Source of the DNA: Lasioglossum baleicum
Taxonomy: Eukaryota > Arthropoda > Insecta > Hymenoptera > Halictidae
Direction: 5' to 3'
Assembly: GCF_051020765.1 (NCBI RefSeq)
Contig: NW_027469101.1
Span: 868,001-932,000, forward strand
Length of the DNA stretch: 64,000 bases
In this document: piece by piece, positions 39,078 through 51,650 of the stretch
How positions within the stretch are numbered: the stretch's first letter is position 1
Layout: each line of letters opens with the position of its first letter
Made by a program: the position numbers and the translations under genes
The notes under the pieces: model-generated
Databases searched by the model: none
Told to the model about the DNA's origin: nothing
Seen by the model: the letters and a program-made list of their open reading frames with translations, nothing else

Positions 39078-42000
39078 TTCGTGGGGAATATCTGCTCAAG
39101 TCCGACAACATCCGTTGTTTACAGCAAATATACACCAATTCCTAGTGTTGAGTTTTTCGATATGTAATTTCTTATTCTCGTCTATCTTCGATAGAGGACA
39201 TATTTGAATTAGGCTTTACGGAAAGTAATTACAATTTTTCCTGGCAGAGGACGTAAATGTACACTATCGCAGGCAACTTTACACTTAATCCGCATGGAGA
39301 AAGAAGAAGAAATTACTTTCCGCACATCCCAATAATTGCACGTATCCAGTCGACGAAACACTGAAATTTGTCGCTCCAATCGTGCTACAAAAGTGAATAG
39401 CGCGTTTGCGATATGGGCCGAGTACCACATATGTATGCCATAGGTACCTCGATTTCGCATCATGGAAACGTATTTGCTCGCATACAGCGTGGAAAGAATA
39501 GAAATCGTTACTTTGATAGCTAACATCTTTCAAAATTCGTTTTTATCACATGCATAAGATATGCACTACTCACTAATTGTAATAGGTTCTTCGGAAAATA
39601 ATTTCGTTTTTTGACTTTAGAGGACTTAATTGTATTAACTTGTTCTGGAAGTAATTTCGGTTCTGCTCTATGGAGTACATAATTGTATTAGGATAATCGA
39701 AAATTAATGTCGTTTCTTTCAATCAGAGTAGGTAAGGGCATTCCTTCTCAGCAAACATCACCAGGAAGCCTCATGAAAAAGCACGTTATTACTTTTCAAT
39801 CCACCAAGCAATAAACCGTATTGTGATACCGAAATGCTAAGGATTCTTGCATGAGCCGTGCTGCGCGCGTGAATCGCGCGTTTCCGATGGTGATCAAATG
39901 TCACGTAAATATGCGGATATCACGCTAATTTAGCATCATTGGAACGTATTTGCACACACAAAGCAGAGGAATAATAAAATTGGCGGCTTTGACATCGAAT
40001 TCAAATCCAGATTCGATTTTTCAGTCGTTTGCATCAAAAACAAATACATGCATTGCATTAAATTTATTGGTACGTAGAAGCGTATTTTCCCGATAAACAG
40101 AATAATTGTATTTGGTCGTACGGAAAGCAATTTCATTTTCTCCAGACAGTGGGCCTAATTGTATTTGAACGCATCGGAAAGTAATTTCGCCTCTTCCGAA
40201 AAGAGGACGTAAATGTATTCTTTCTCAACAAACTACACAATTAAGCCGCATGAAATGAGACGATATTGCTTTCCGAACGACCCATTAACAGCTGGCATAC
40301 TGACGTTGAGGCGCTTAAATTTCGCACTTGAGTCGTGTTTCGCCAGTGCATTGCGAGTTGGCGATGATATTCAAAAGCCACGTATTTATGAGACACGGAC
40401 ATTGCTTTCGCATCATTGAAACGTATTTGCCCGAATACAGTGGCGGAACTATAAGGATTGCAGCTTTGACAGCAAATTTCTGTCCATATCCGTTTCTTTC
40501 AGGCGTTTGCTTCAAAGATACGTGCATTTATTGCATTAAGTGTGTCGGAAAATAATTTCGGTTTTACTCGATATAGGACCTACTTGTATTAGGTTGTTTG
40601 GAAAGTAATTTCGATTTCCCCGAAGAGGGACTAAATGTTATTCTGTCGTTATGAAATTAATTTCGTTATTTCTGAACCAAACACGTATATGTATTCTGTC
40701 ACATAACTTCTTCAGAATTAAACCGCATGAAAAAGATGAAGCAATGTTTCGTTGCACAAGCCAGGAGTAACACATCAACTGAAGCTGGATCGCTGAAATT
40801 TCTAGTTGGATTCGTACTTCGGAACTGAATGGCGCGTTTGCAATGGGAATCAAATGTCACCAAAATACGCAATAGTCTCAATGATTTCGCATTCATGGGA
40901 CGTATTTGCGTACTAAGCGGAGAAACAATAAAAATGATCGGCACGACATCGAACTTCTTTCCAAACCCATTTATTTTAGTTATTTGCCTCAATTATGCAC
41001 TCATCCACTGTATTAGATTTTTCGGAAAATATTTTCGATCCTTCCCGGCGGAGGACTTATTTCTATTAGCTCCTTCAGATAGTAATTTTCTATTTTCCCT
41101 ATACAGGACCTGATTGTATTATCCCGGTTCCGAATGGAATTTCCCCATTACTCGACGTAGGACTTAATGGCACTTGATTCTCCGGAAAGAATTTTCGATT
41201 TTTCTGAACGTATAACGGAATGTATGATTTCAAAGCTAAATTCACAATTAAACCGCAGGAAAATGAATTGTTGTTTCTGAACAATCGAATAATACCACAT
41301 ATATATAGGCTGGAACACTGCTGCTTCCCTCTTGCATCCTGCTTCCTATGTGAAGTCGCGCGATGGCGATGGGTAACAAAAGTCACGTAAACATGAGGTT
41401 CATACGTTGATATTGCATCATTGGAATTTATTTGCCGTATACAGCGGGAAAACTGTAATTATGGTCATTTTGGCAGTGAATTTCTGTCCAAATCAGTTTA
41501 TTACAGTCGTTTACATCAGGTATACACTCATTCATTGTATTATGTACTTCGGAAAGCAGTTTCGTGTTTTCCCCATAGAGATTCTAATTGCAGTGTGTTG
41601 GTCGGAAGGTAATTTCGTTTTTTCCCGACAGAGGTCCGAAATGTATTAGGTTGTTCGGTGCGTAATTTCGAGTTTGCCCGACAGAGGACCTAACTGTATT
41701 AGATTGTTTGGAGAATGATTTCGCTTATTCCCGACGGTGGACCTAATTATATCATGTTGCCCCGAAAATAATTTCGTTTCCCCCGAGCAGAGATCGTAAA
41801 TTTATTCATTCTCAACCACCTTAAGTACTAAAGCATATGAATGAAACGAGATTCCTTTCCAAGCAAGCCAATAGTATCACGTATTCTTACACTGATGCGA
41901 TGAGATTTTTCGCTAAATTCGCGCTCAGCAATTGAGTATCATGTTCGCGATAGGAATCAAAAGTTACATAAGTATGAGATTCTCACTTCGATCTACCACC

Positions 42001-43530
42001 GTTGGTACGTACATGCCAGCGTAGAGCGGGGACACGTTAAAAATTGTGTCTTTGACGGCCCATTTCTATCGAAATCCGTTCATTTCAGGCGCATGCATCA
42101 AGTACACACTTATTCAGAGCATCATACCTTACTGACTGAAATTTCGTTTTCTTCTTGTTCGAGGGCCTATTTGTATTGCGTTGATCGGAGATAATTGCGT
42201 TTACCGCAATGGATGGTCTAAGGTTATTTTATTGTTCCGAAGGAAATTTCGGTTCATTATCGGACAGGGGATCATGTTGCTTTTGGTTGTTCAGAAAGTA
42301 ATTATGTTTTATCGGTACGGACGATGTAAACGTATTTTCTTAAAGGCGCCTTCAAAATTAGCTCGCATGAAATAAAAACAAGAGAAAAACTATAATACTT
42401 CCCGAATAACTCAGTAATGGCGGGTATTATGACGCTGAATCGCTGCTGTTTTTCCCTTGATTCGTGATTCGTAAGCGCAGAGCGCGGATGCGATTCGAAT
42501 CCAATGTCACGTAAATGTGCGATACTTACGTTGATATCGCAGCATTTCAACGTGTCTGCGCGCATAGAGCGCGGAAACAATTAAGCTCGTTCCCTCAACG
42601 GTGATGTTCAGTGCATATCTGTTTATTTCAGTCGTTCACATCAAATGTACAATCATTCATTGTATAAGATTCTTCGGAATTGAACTTCGATTTTTTCCGA
42701 TACATTGCTCAATTGTATTAAGATGTTCGGAAAGTAATTTCGTTCTTTCTGAACAGCGGAACGCAATGCATTGCTTCACAGACAAATTCGAGGTTAAGGT
42801 GCATGAATGTGAAAACACTAGTACTTTCCTAACAAGGAAATTGTTCCCCGTATTCTGACGCTGAAACCCAGAAATAGCTAGCTTTATTCGTGCTTCACAA
42901 GTGAAACGCGCGTCTGTGGTGGGAGTCATAAGTCACGTATATATGAGATAGTCACGTCGACTTCACAACCGTGGAACATATTTGTGAGCATTTAATTGAT
43001 ATACAATAAAAATCGTTAGGCTGAGTGTGAATTTCAGTCCAAAGCTATTTATTTCTGTGACTTGCATCAAATACACATTCATTAATTATATTATTTTGTT
43101 CAGAAAGTAATTTCGTTTCTTCCCCATGTAGGTACTACTTGTACTACTTTGTGCGGAAAGTACTTTCTTTTTTTCCCGGAAGAGGACCAAACTGTATTTG
43201 GTTGTTCGGAAAGCCATTTGTTTCTTTCCGAGCTGAGGACGTATATGTATTGTATGGCAGAGCACTTCGCAATTAAGCCGCATGGAAGGAAAACGAAGTC
43301 GCTTTCCGATCGACCAATAATTAGACGTATTATGACTATGAAACGTTGAAATTTCACGGCTGAATTATGTATCGCATGTGAATTACGGGTCTGCATCGGG
43401 ATCAAAATGTCATGTAAATATGCGATACAAGCTTTCATTTCCTATCATAGGAACATATTTGCGCTCACACAGGAAGAAAACTACATGCTTTTGCGTGAAA
43501 TCTTTTGATTTTTCTTTTATTTCATTCCAC
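39078..43530 (+). repeat. Satellite C array, about 9 units of 437-577 bp with nested sub-repeats
   Basis: The unit has two parts. One is a single-copy stretch with the boxes GAGGACGTAAATGTATTC, CAATTAAGCCGCATG, AATAGCGCGTTTGCGATG, AATCAAATGTCACGTAAATA, TTTCGCATCATTGGAACG and ATTTCTGTCCAAATCCG. The other is a run of about 53-bp sub-repeats with TTCGGAAAGTAATTTCG, TTTTTCCCGACAGAGG and CCTAATTGTATTAGG. The landmark at the end of the sub-repeat run falls near 39253, 39733, 40205, 40687, 41213, 41790, 42323, 42760 and 43237. Intervals are about 480, 472, 482, 526, 577, 533, 437 and 477 bp. Open frames in it are short and follow the unit. The array begins at the A boundary and degenerates at about 43530. 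Confidence 0.9.
41540..41800 (+). repeat. Run of five 53-bp sub-repeats in the longest C unit
   Basis: Five successive copies of the sub-repeat can be read. They begin CTTCGGAAAGCAGTTTCG, GTCGGAAGGTAATTTCG, TTCGGTGCGTAATTTCG, TTTGGAGAATGATTTCG and CCCCGAAAATAATTTCG. Each is followed by a CCCGACAGAGG-type box and an AATTGTATTAGG-type box. The shortest C unit has only two copies (about 42665-42770), and most have three. Confidence 0.8.
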
Positions 43531-43534
43531 GGTG

Positions 43535-43815
43535 TATATATTGCTTATCCTATAATTAAACTAAATTCCGGGCCATCACCCAGTCCGTCTCCCGGCTCGG
43601 GTTCACATAGCTGAAGTGAAGCGTTCCATAGCGGCGATTTCGTATCGTTGACTTAAGGTTTCAGAACGACGGGAACCACAATTAAAGCACACTGATGAGA
43701 ACTCTGCAACACCCACGCTCGCGCTCATCATCTCACTAGGAATGCAACATGTTCGCCCCTGAAACTCGGATCCGCGGAGCACCACGAAACACGTCCTCAC
43801 ATCTCGAAGTCGCTC
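43535..43815. other. Non-repetitive, GC-richer segment between C and D
   Basis: This is the only stretch outside the insertions that matches none of the four satellites. It is richer in G and C than its neighbours and includes CCCGGCTCGGGTTCAC and GAAACTCGGATCCGCGG. A minus-strand open frame (43603-43800, 65 codons) runs through most of it. It has mixed, protein-like composition with a CFNCG motif and several Cys residues, unlike the satellite shadows. It could be a fragment of a captured gene or transposon exon. I do not recognise a family, and there is no supporting start, splice or polyadenylation context. Confidence 0.4.
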
Positions 43816-44308
43816 GAGCGAATGTACCGAAACCTAAGAAAAACCTAATGTGGGCCTTAGAACGCAGGCCAACCCACCCGCTCATTTAATATGTCTACAA
43901 CTGTCATGTAATAATTGTGTTTAGTTATTTCCCATCCTTTTCTTAATTTTTTCATTTCGGCATCGTGTATATCCAAGAACCTAGACAAAACCCGGGAACA
44001 TAAACGTAACCAACCCAACACCTAACACGCCCGTTACATGGCAGACATTTCCACTCGCCCATTTAATGTACTAGTTATTCTCAGTTTGTAATTCGATTTA
44101 TCAATTTCCTGCCTTCGCTTAATTGTTGCATGTTCGAAACATGTATGTCCGAGGACCGCATCCGAACCAGAAAACCTAACCCAAACTCGAGAACACAATC
44201 GAACTATGCTTAAAAACAAACCAGCGCCTTACAGAGCAGGCTAATGCACACAATGCTTTATTGTATTTATTATTTGCAATTAATAATTCCATATTGGCAC
44301 TTTCAGTT
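43816..44308 (+). repeat. Satellite D, right block, about 2.7 units
   Basis: The same unit of about 178 bp as at 38211-38540. The CATCGTGTATATCC and AACATGTATGTCCGAG landmarks near 43961 and 44140 are 179 bp apart. CCAACCCACCCGCTCATTTA, CTCGCCCATTTAATGTAC and GCTTTATTGTATTTATTA mark the ends of three successive units. The block runs into A at about 44310, where D's ATTGGCAC end box is followed by AGTCAAACCC of family A. Confidence 0.75.
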
Positions 44309-44312
44309 ACGT

Positions 44313-45228
44313 CAATAGTCAAACCCTCCCGGATATTTACCACTTGGTAAAGGGCCAAACTTCACATTGAAGGCCTCTACATTCCGAGAACCTATCCCGC
44401 TGTACCTAGAGTCGAACATAAAGTTCCAGGCATCCGAGTGGTGCACATTGTAGGCAATGGACAATTTAACTTATTGTACGAGCTCTAAATGTGGGAATCA
44501 AAGCATTCTAGAACGTTATCACCTCCTTTGATGGTCGAACGGCAAGGTGAATAGCCTCACCTATCCTGTGATTCCGAGAGTCAAGCCTGGTAATTCGCTA
44601 GTATATCCGCTGTACAGTATTACCAATGTTCACCTTATTTGACGGTTTGAATATTAAAGTGGAGCGCCACACCGTTTGAGAACGATACAATTTGCAATAA
44701 AGTCAAAAGCTTTACCGAAGGCCCTACCATCCGGGAAAGTATCCCGCTGTAGCGAGTGTCTTGCTTTGTGGTCACGGTATCAATTTAGTAGACATTTGAC
44801 CAGACGGACACATTATTTTCACTTCTGATTAGAAAAATCGGGAGTCAAACAGTTCGAGGACGGTACCTCCTTTTTTTAGAGTCGCGCAGCTATGTCAAGA
44901 GCTTCACCTACGCTGTAATTCCCAGAGTCAACGCAGGTACCACCGGGAGTAGGTACCTCTGCGCAGAATTTGCAATGAACACCTTAATTCACGGCTTCAA
45001 TATTAAAGTAGGGCGAAAAACAGTTTGAAAATGTTACAATTTGGAATAAAGTCACGCGTCTTACTGATGACCTTACCCTCCAAAAAAACGTAACCCGCGG
45101 TATAGAGAGTATATCTTCGCGTTCAGAGAAACAAATTTGTATACATTGCAGTGACGGGCACCTTAATTTCATATGTGAATAAGAACATCAAGCGTCAAAC
45201 CATTCGAGAACGTTACCACATTCTTTGA
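44313..45228 (+). repeat. Satellite A fragment, plus polarity, about 2.7 units
   Basis: A landmarks occur in the usual order: GAGTCGAACATAAAG, CACCTATCCTGTGATTCC near 44560, TGAATATTAAAGTGGAGC near 44648, and then again one unit later near 45000. The block ends in half 2 after CATTCGAGAACGTTACC and TTCTTTGAG at about 45228, where minus-polarity B starts. It forms the right-hand A neighbour of D, as 38572-39077 does on the left. Confidence 0.88.
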
Positions 45229-48200
45229 GCTGTTTTCTTACACTACGTAGATATAAATTAGAAACTGGAAAGAAATGCATACGCTAAAATATCAAGATCA
45301 ATGAAATTAATGAAGGCCACTCAGTAGTGTCGCTACGACGTACCGTACCCAACTACAAGTCAACTACATTCGTGTCGTTCTGGAGCGTAGCTACGTATGC
45401 AGATAATCATATATAATAGCAGCAAATATAACAAAATATTGTCACAAACGTACACTCAACTAACTCAAAAGACACTTTTACTATGGAATACCAATTTTTA
45501 AAGCACAGATTGAAAATTTTGGGAAAAAATTGAAAATATCACATCAGTGAAGTACAGTATGTATAAATAAATGGAAAACTGGGTGAGAATGCATACGGTT
45601 CAAAATCATGGATAATGAAATAAACAAAGACCATACAGTAGGGTCGCTCCAATCTACCGGATGCAAGTACAAGACTACTCCACGCCTGTCGCTCCGGAAT
45701 CGTAGGAACGTATGCAGACAGTCATATAAAATAACAATTCATTTAACATAATATTGTCATGAACTTACACTCAAATAACTGCAATGTCACTTCTACTGAG
45801 AAATACAATCTTCTATACCAAAAATTACAAATTTGGAAAGGATCGAAATTATCATAACGGTAAATCACACTATATAGAAATAAATAGAAAACTGAGTAGG
45901 ACGGCATACGTTACAATATCAAAGTTAAGGAAATTAAAGAAGATCACACAGTAGTGTCGCATCGATCTACCGAACGCAACTACAATTCCAGTTCAGTCGG
46001 GTCGTTCCAGAAACGTAGGTACGTATACAGACCTTCGTATAAAATAACAGTCAGTTTATCACAATAACGTAAGAAACGTAATGTAAACTAATTCCAAAGG
46101 AACTTTTACCAAGGAATACAATTTTCTGTAATAAAAATTGAAGATATCATAACAATAAATTACAGCATGCTCATATAAATGCATGACAAGGATAAAATGC
46201 ATATGGAACAATGTCAAGGTTAAAGAAATTAACGAATTCCGGCCAGTAGTGGCGCTACGATATGCCGTGTGCAACTTCAAGACCACTCCATTCGTATCGC
46301 TCCAGAAGCCTGGGTACGTATACAGACAATCATATACAATAACTACATGTATATTAAAATATTGCCATAAAAGTACACTCAAATAACTCCATAGGTAGTT
46401 TTACTAGGAAATACAATCTTTTAATGTAAAAATCGAACATTTGGATGAAAATCGAAAATATCATGACATTAACTTGCTGTACGTTGAAATAAATGGAAAA
46501 ATATGGATAAATGCATACGGTTCAAAATGAAGATTGAGAAAATTTTCGATGACGATCCAGTATTGCCGCTCAGATCTACCGTATGCTACTACAAGACCTC
46601 AACAGTCGTGTAGCTACGGCATCGTAATAACGTATACAGACAATCATATAAAGTAACAACTAGTATAACAAAATAATGTCATAAATGTATAACCACCTAG
46701 TTCCAAAGACGCTTTTACTGAGGAATAAAATTTTATAAGATATAAATTGAAAAATTCGATGAAAATTGAAAACGTCATAAGAGCAAATTGCTGTATGTAG
46801 AAACGAATAGAAAACTGCGAATGAATGCGTACGGTACAATATTGCGGTTAAAAGAATTATCGGATGCCAACCAGTAGCGCCGCTACTTGCCTCGCCCTCG
46901 CAAGCCGTGACGATTCGGCAGCGTAGGTACGTATACAGACAATTAGATGAAAGAACAATGAGTGTAATAAAATATTGTCATAAACGTACACACAATTAAT
47001 TCCGAAGATACTTCTCCTCAGAAACAAAATTTCTGCAGTTGAAAGCTGGAAATTATGAAAAAAATCGTAATATCATAAAATAATGTTACAGTAAGTAGAT
47101 ATAAATCGTAAACTGGGAAATAATTCTTACGGCACTATATTAAAGTAAAAGCAATTAAGAATGAACGTAGACTATTGTTGCTCCGATCTTCCGTACGCAA
47201 CTACAATGACACTCCTGTCTTGCCGTTGCTGCATCGTATATTCGTGTACAGACAATCATATAATGCAACATCAAATTCAACAAAATATCTGCATAAACGA
47301 ATACTTATCAAATTCCAATGACACTTTTCCTAAAAAAGGAACTTTTCGCTTTAAAAATTGGGCATTTTGGAAATGATCGAAAATATCATAACAGCATATT
47401 ACAGTATACAGTAATAAATAGGGAACTGGAGAGGAATTCTTACGGTACCATATTGCGGTTAAGGGAAATAACAATGACCATAGAGTTTTGTCGCTCCGGT
47501 CTACGGAACGGTACTACAACACCACTCCAGCCGTGTCGCCCGTGCAGCGTATGTACGCATGCAGCCAATCGTATAAATAACAATAAGCATAACAAAATAT
47601 TGTCATGAACGCACAATCAATTAATTTTAAAGGCAATTTACTAAGATATAAAATATTTCATAATAAAAATTGAAAATTTTGAAGAAAAACGAAAATATCA
47701 CAATAGAAAGTTACAGTCTCTTTAGGTACATAGAAAGCTGTGAAGGAATGCATACAGTACAATAGTATGCTTACTGAATATAACGAAGATTATCCAGCAG
47801 TGCCGTTTCGACCTGCCGTATACAACTACAAGACCACGCCATTCGCGTCGCTCAAACAGCGTAGGTACCTATAAGGACTGTCATATAGAATAGCCTTAAG
47901 TTTAACAAAATAATGCCATAAGCTTACACTTATCTAATTTCAAAGACACTTTTGCTAAGAATCACAGTTTCTAAAACTAAAAATTGGAAATTTCGAAGGA
48001 AAGCGAGAATATCATAATAGTTAATTATAGTATTTACAAATAAATAGAAAACTGCGAAAGAATGCATACGGTACAAAATCAAGGTTAACGAAATTAACGA
48101 AGGCCATCCAGTAGTACCACTAGGAACTGCTGTACGCAGCTACCAGATATTGCCAGTCGTGTAGTCCTGGCAGCGCAGACACGTATGCAGACAATCATAT

Positions 48201-49053
48201 AAAATAACAACAAGCTTAACAAAATACTGTAATGAACATAAAATCAACTAATTCCAATGGAACTTTCACAAAGAAATACAATTTTTTTTTAAATATAATT
48301 GAAAATGATGAAAAAATATCGGAAATTTCATAACAGTATATCACAGTATGTATAAATAAATGGATGACTGGGAAAGTATGCATACGGTACAATATCAAGG
48401 TTAATGAAATTAAGGAAGGTCATACAGTAATGTCGATCCGATCGACCATGCGAAACAGCAAGACCACACCAGTCGGGTCATTCCGGCAGCGTAGGCATAT
48501 ATAGAGACAATCATATAACATTACTAAGAATTTACAAAATATTGTCACAAACGTACACTCAAGTAATTGCAATGTCACTTTTACTAAGAGATCCAATCCT
48601 TTAAACAAAAAATTGAAAATTTAAATAAAAAATCGTATTAACATAATATTAAATTACATTATCTGTAGAAATAAATTGAAAATTGGGGGAAAATGCATAC
48701 GGAGCAAATCAGTGATAAATAAATTAACGGAGACCATCCAGTAGTGCCGCTCTGTTCTGCCGTACGCTACTACAAGCCCTCGGCAGTAGAGTCGCCCAAA
48801 CAGCGTAGGTATATATACTGACAATCATGTAGAACAACAAAATGCATACCAAAATGTCGTCCGAAAAGTATGCTCACCTATTTACGTCGACACTTTTATT
48901 ACGAAATACAGTTTTTTTAAATAAAAATTTTAAATTTTGAAAAAAATTGAAAATATCAGTACAGCAAATTACAGTATGCATTTATAAATGGAAAACTGGG
49001 AAAGTATGCGTGCGGTACAATATCAAGGTTAGAGAAATTAACGAAGATAGTAC

Positions 49054-49080
49054 AGAAGAAGAAGAAGAAGAAGAAGAAGA
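49054..49080 (+). repeat. Perfect AGA/GAA microsatellite, 9 repeats
   Basis: A run of 27 bases of pure AGA trinucleotide sits inside a B unit. It lies between AACGAAGATAGTAC and TAGCAAGTACGTAC, where about 95 bp of the normal unit, including both GTCGCTCCG cores, is missing. The parent unit has GAAGA here, which could have seeded the expansion. A perfect tract in such an old array implies recent growth. Confidence 0.85.
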
Positions 49081-50856
49081 TAGCAAGTACGTACAAAATA
49101 AATCATATAAAATAACAAAGAATTTAATATAATATTGTCAAACGAACACACAACTAATTCCAAATATACTTTCACTTAGAAATACAATTTCCTAGAATAT
49201 AAATTCAAAATTTTAAACAAAAAATCGAAATAACCATAACAGTCAATTGCAGTATCTATAAATAAATGGGAAACTGTAAAGAAATGCAGATGGTACATAA
49301 TCAAGGTTAATCAAATTAACAAAGACCGTTCTGTAGTGCCGCTTCGATTTGCCGTACGCGACTGTAAATTGCACTATGTAGAAATAAATAGGAAACAGTG
49401 AAGGAACGCTTACGGTAGAATACTAAGGTTAAAGTAATTAGCAAAGGCCATCCGGTTGTGTCGCTCGGATCTGGCGAACTCAACTGCAAGAGCACACTAG
49501 TCGTGTCGCTCTGGTAGTGTAAGTACGCATACATAAAATCATATATGACGACAACAAATTCAACAAAATATTCTCCTAAACGTAAACTCAACTAATTCAG
49601 CAGACTCTATTACTAAAAAATGCAGTTTTGATAATTATAAACTGGAAATTTTGATAAAATCACAAACATGATAACATTAAATTGCAGTTTGCATAAATAA
49701 ATGGAAAACAGGGGAAAACATTAATACAGAATAAAATCAAGGTTAAAGTCATTGACGAAGACTATGCAGTAGTGCCGCTCTGATATACCATACGCAACTA
49801 CAAGACCACTCTAGTCGTCTCGTTACGGAATCGTACATATGTATACAGGCAATCGTATGAAATGACCACAAGATTGACAAAATATTGTCATAAACGCACA
49901 CTTAACTATCTCCAAAGGCAGTTTTACAAAGAAATACATTTTCATAAAATAAGAATAAAAAATTCTGAAGAAAAATCGCAATTACCATAACAGTAAATGA
50001 GAGTATTTGTATATAAATAGAAAACTACGAAAGGGTACATAGAGTACATGATTATAGTTATGGAAATTAACGAAGGCCATCCAGTAGCAGCGCTTCGATT
50101 TGCAGTACTGAAGAACAAGGCCACGACTGTCGTATCGCTCCCCCAGCGTACGTACAAATACAGAGAGTCATGTAAAATAATATTGAAATTAACAAAATAT
50201 TGTCCTGAACGTACACTCAACTAATTCCAAAGATACATTAATTATGAAATGCTATCTTTTAAACTAGAAATTGAATATTTTGATGAAAGTCGAAGATATA
50301 ATGACAGAAAGTAACAGTATGTATAAATAAACGGAAAACTGGAAAAATTGCTTACGGTAAAAAATCAAGGTTAAAGAAACTATCAAAGACCGTCCAGTAG
50401 TGACGCTCCGATCTGCCGTTCGCAAACACAACACCTCGCCAGATGTATCGCCCAGGCAGCGTAGGCGTTTATACAGACAATCATATAAATTGACGCCAAG
50501 CGTAACGTGACATGGACGTAAACGTAAACACAACTATCTCACGAGGCACTATTATTAAGGAATACAATTTTCAAAATTAGAAATTGACAATTTTGGAAAA
50601 AAATCGAAGATACGATTACAGTAAATTGCAGTATGTAAAAATAAATAGAACACTACAAATGAATGCATACGGTACAACATTATGGTTAGTGATATTTACG
50701 AAGACCATACTGTACAGTCGAATCTGATCTACCGAACGCACTTGCAAGACTACTTCAATCGTGACGCGACGGAAGCGCAGTATGTATACACACAATCATG
50801 TAATATAAACAGTAAGTTAAACAAAATGATGCCCTAAGCGAACACTCAACTAATTA

Positions 50857-50885
50857 TGAAATTATAGATTATATAATTATAATTG
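50857..50885. other. AT-rich filler at a deleted B unit
   Basis: After CACTCAACTAATT the unit runs into about 29 bases made almost wholly of ATTATA and ATAATT steps, then resumes at GACCATCCAGCAGTGCC. About 190 bp of the unit is missing. The filler looks like templated short repeats at an end-joining site. Confidence 0.55.
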
Positions 50886-51650
50886 TAGACCATCCAGCAG
50901 TGCCGCTCCGATCTGCCGTACGCAACTACTAGAGCACTCCAGCCGTGTCGATCTGGATGCATCGGTACGTATATAACCAATCATATAAAATGAGAAAGAA
51001 TTTAATATGCTCTTGTCATAAACATACAAACAAATAAATCCAAGGATACTTTTACTAGAAGATACAATATTTTAAAATAAAAATTGAAAATTTCGAAGAA
51101 AATCGAAAATATCAAAAGAATAAATTACAGTGTTTAAATAAAAAAAATAAAACAGAAAACTGAGAAAGAAGGCATACGGTTCAAAATCAAGGTTAAATAA
51201 ATTAACGAAGACCATACAGTAGTCTCCCTCCAATCTCCCGAACGCAACTACAGAACCTGGCCAGTCGTGTCGCTTCGATAGCGTTGGAACGTATACAGAC
51301 TCTCATACAAAACAGCGATAAACTTAGCAATGTTTCTTGATGAACGTATACTCAACTACATCAAATGACGCATTTACAAAGAAATACAATTCCTTAAACT
51401 ATAAATCGAAAATATTTATAAAAATCGATTATATCATAACAGTGAATTACAATATGTATAAACAAATGGGAAACAGGGAAAAATTGCATACAGTATAAAA
51501 GCAAGGTTAAAGAAATTAACAAAGACCATGCAGTAGTGCCGCACCCTTCTGCCCCATGCTGCTATAAAGCTTAGCCAGTCCTGTCTCTCCGACGGCGTAG
51601 GTGCCTATACAGACACTTATACAAAATAATAATAAGTTTATCAAAATAAC

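Noticed and set aside
38250..44200. CCTAA or CCTAACCT runs in satellite D as interstitial telomere repeats
   Set aside because: They are only one or two partial repeats per D unit and are part of its consensus. There is no run of TTAGG or TTAGGG.
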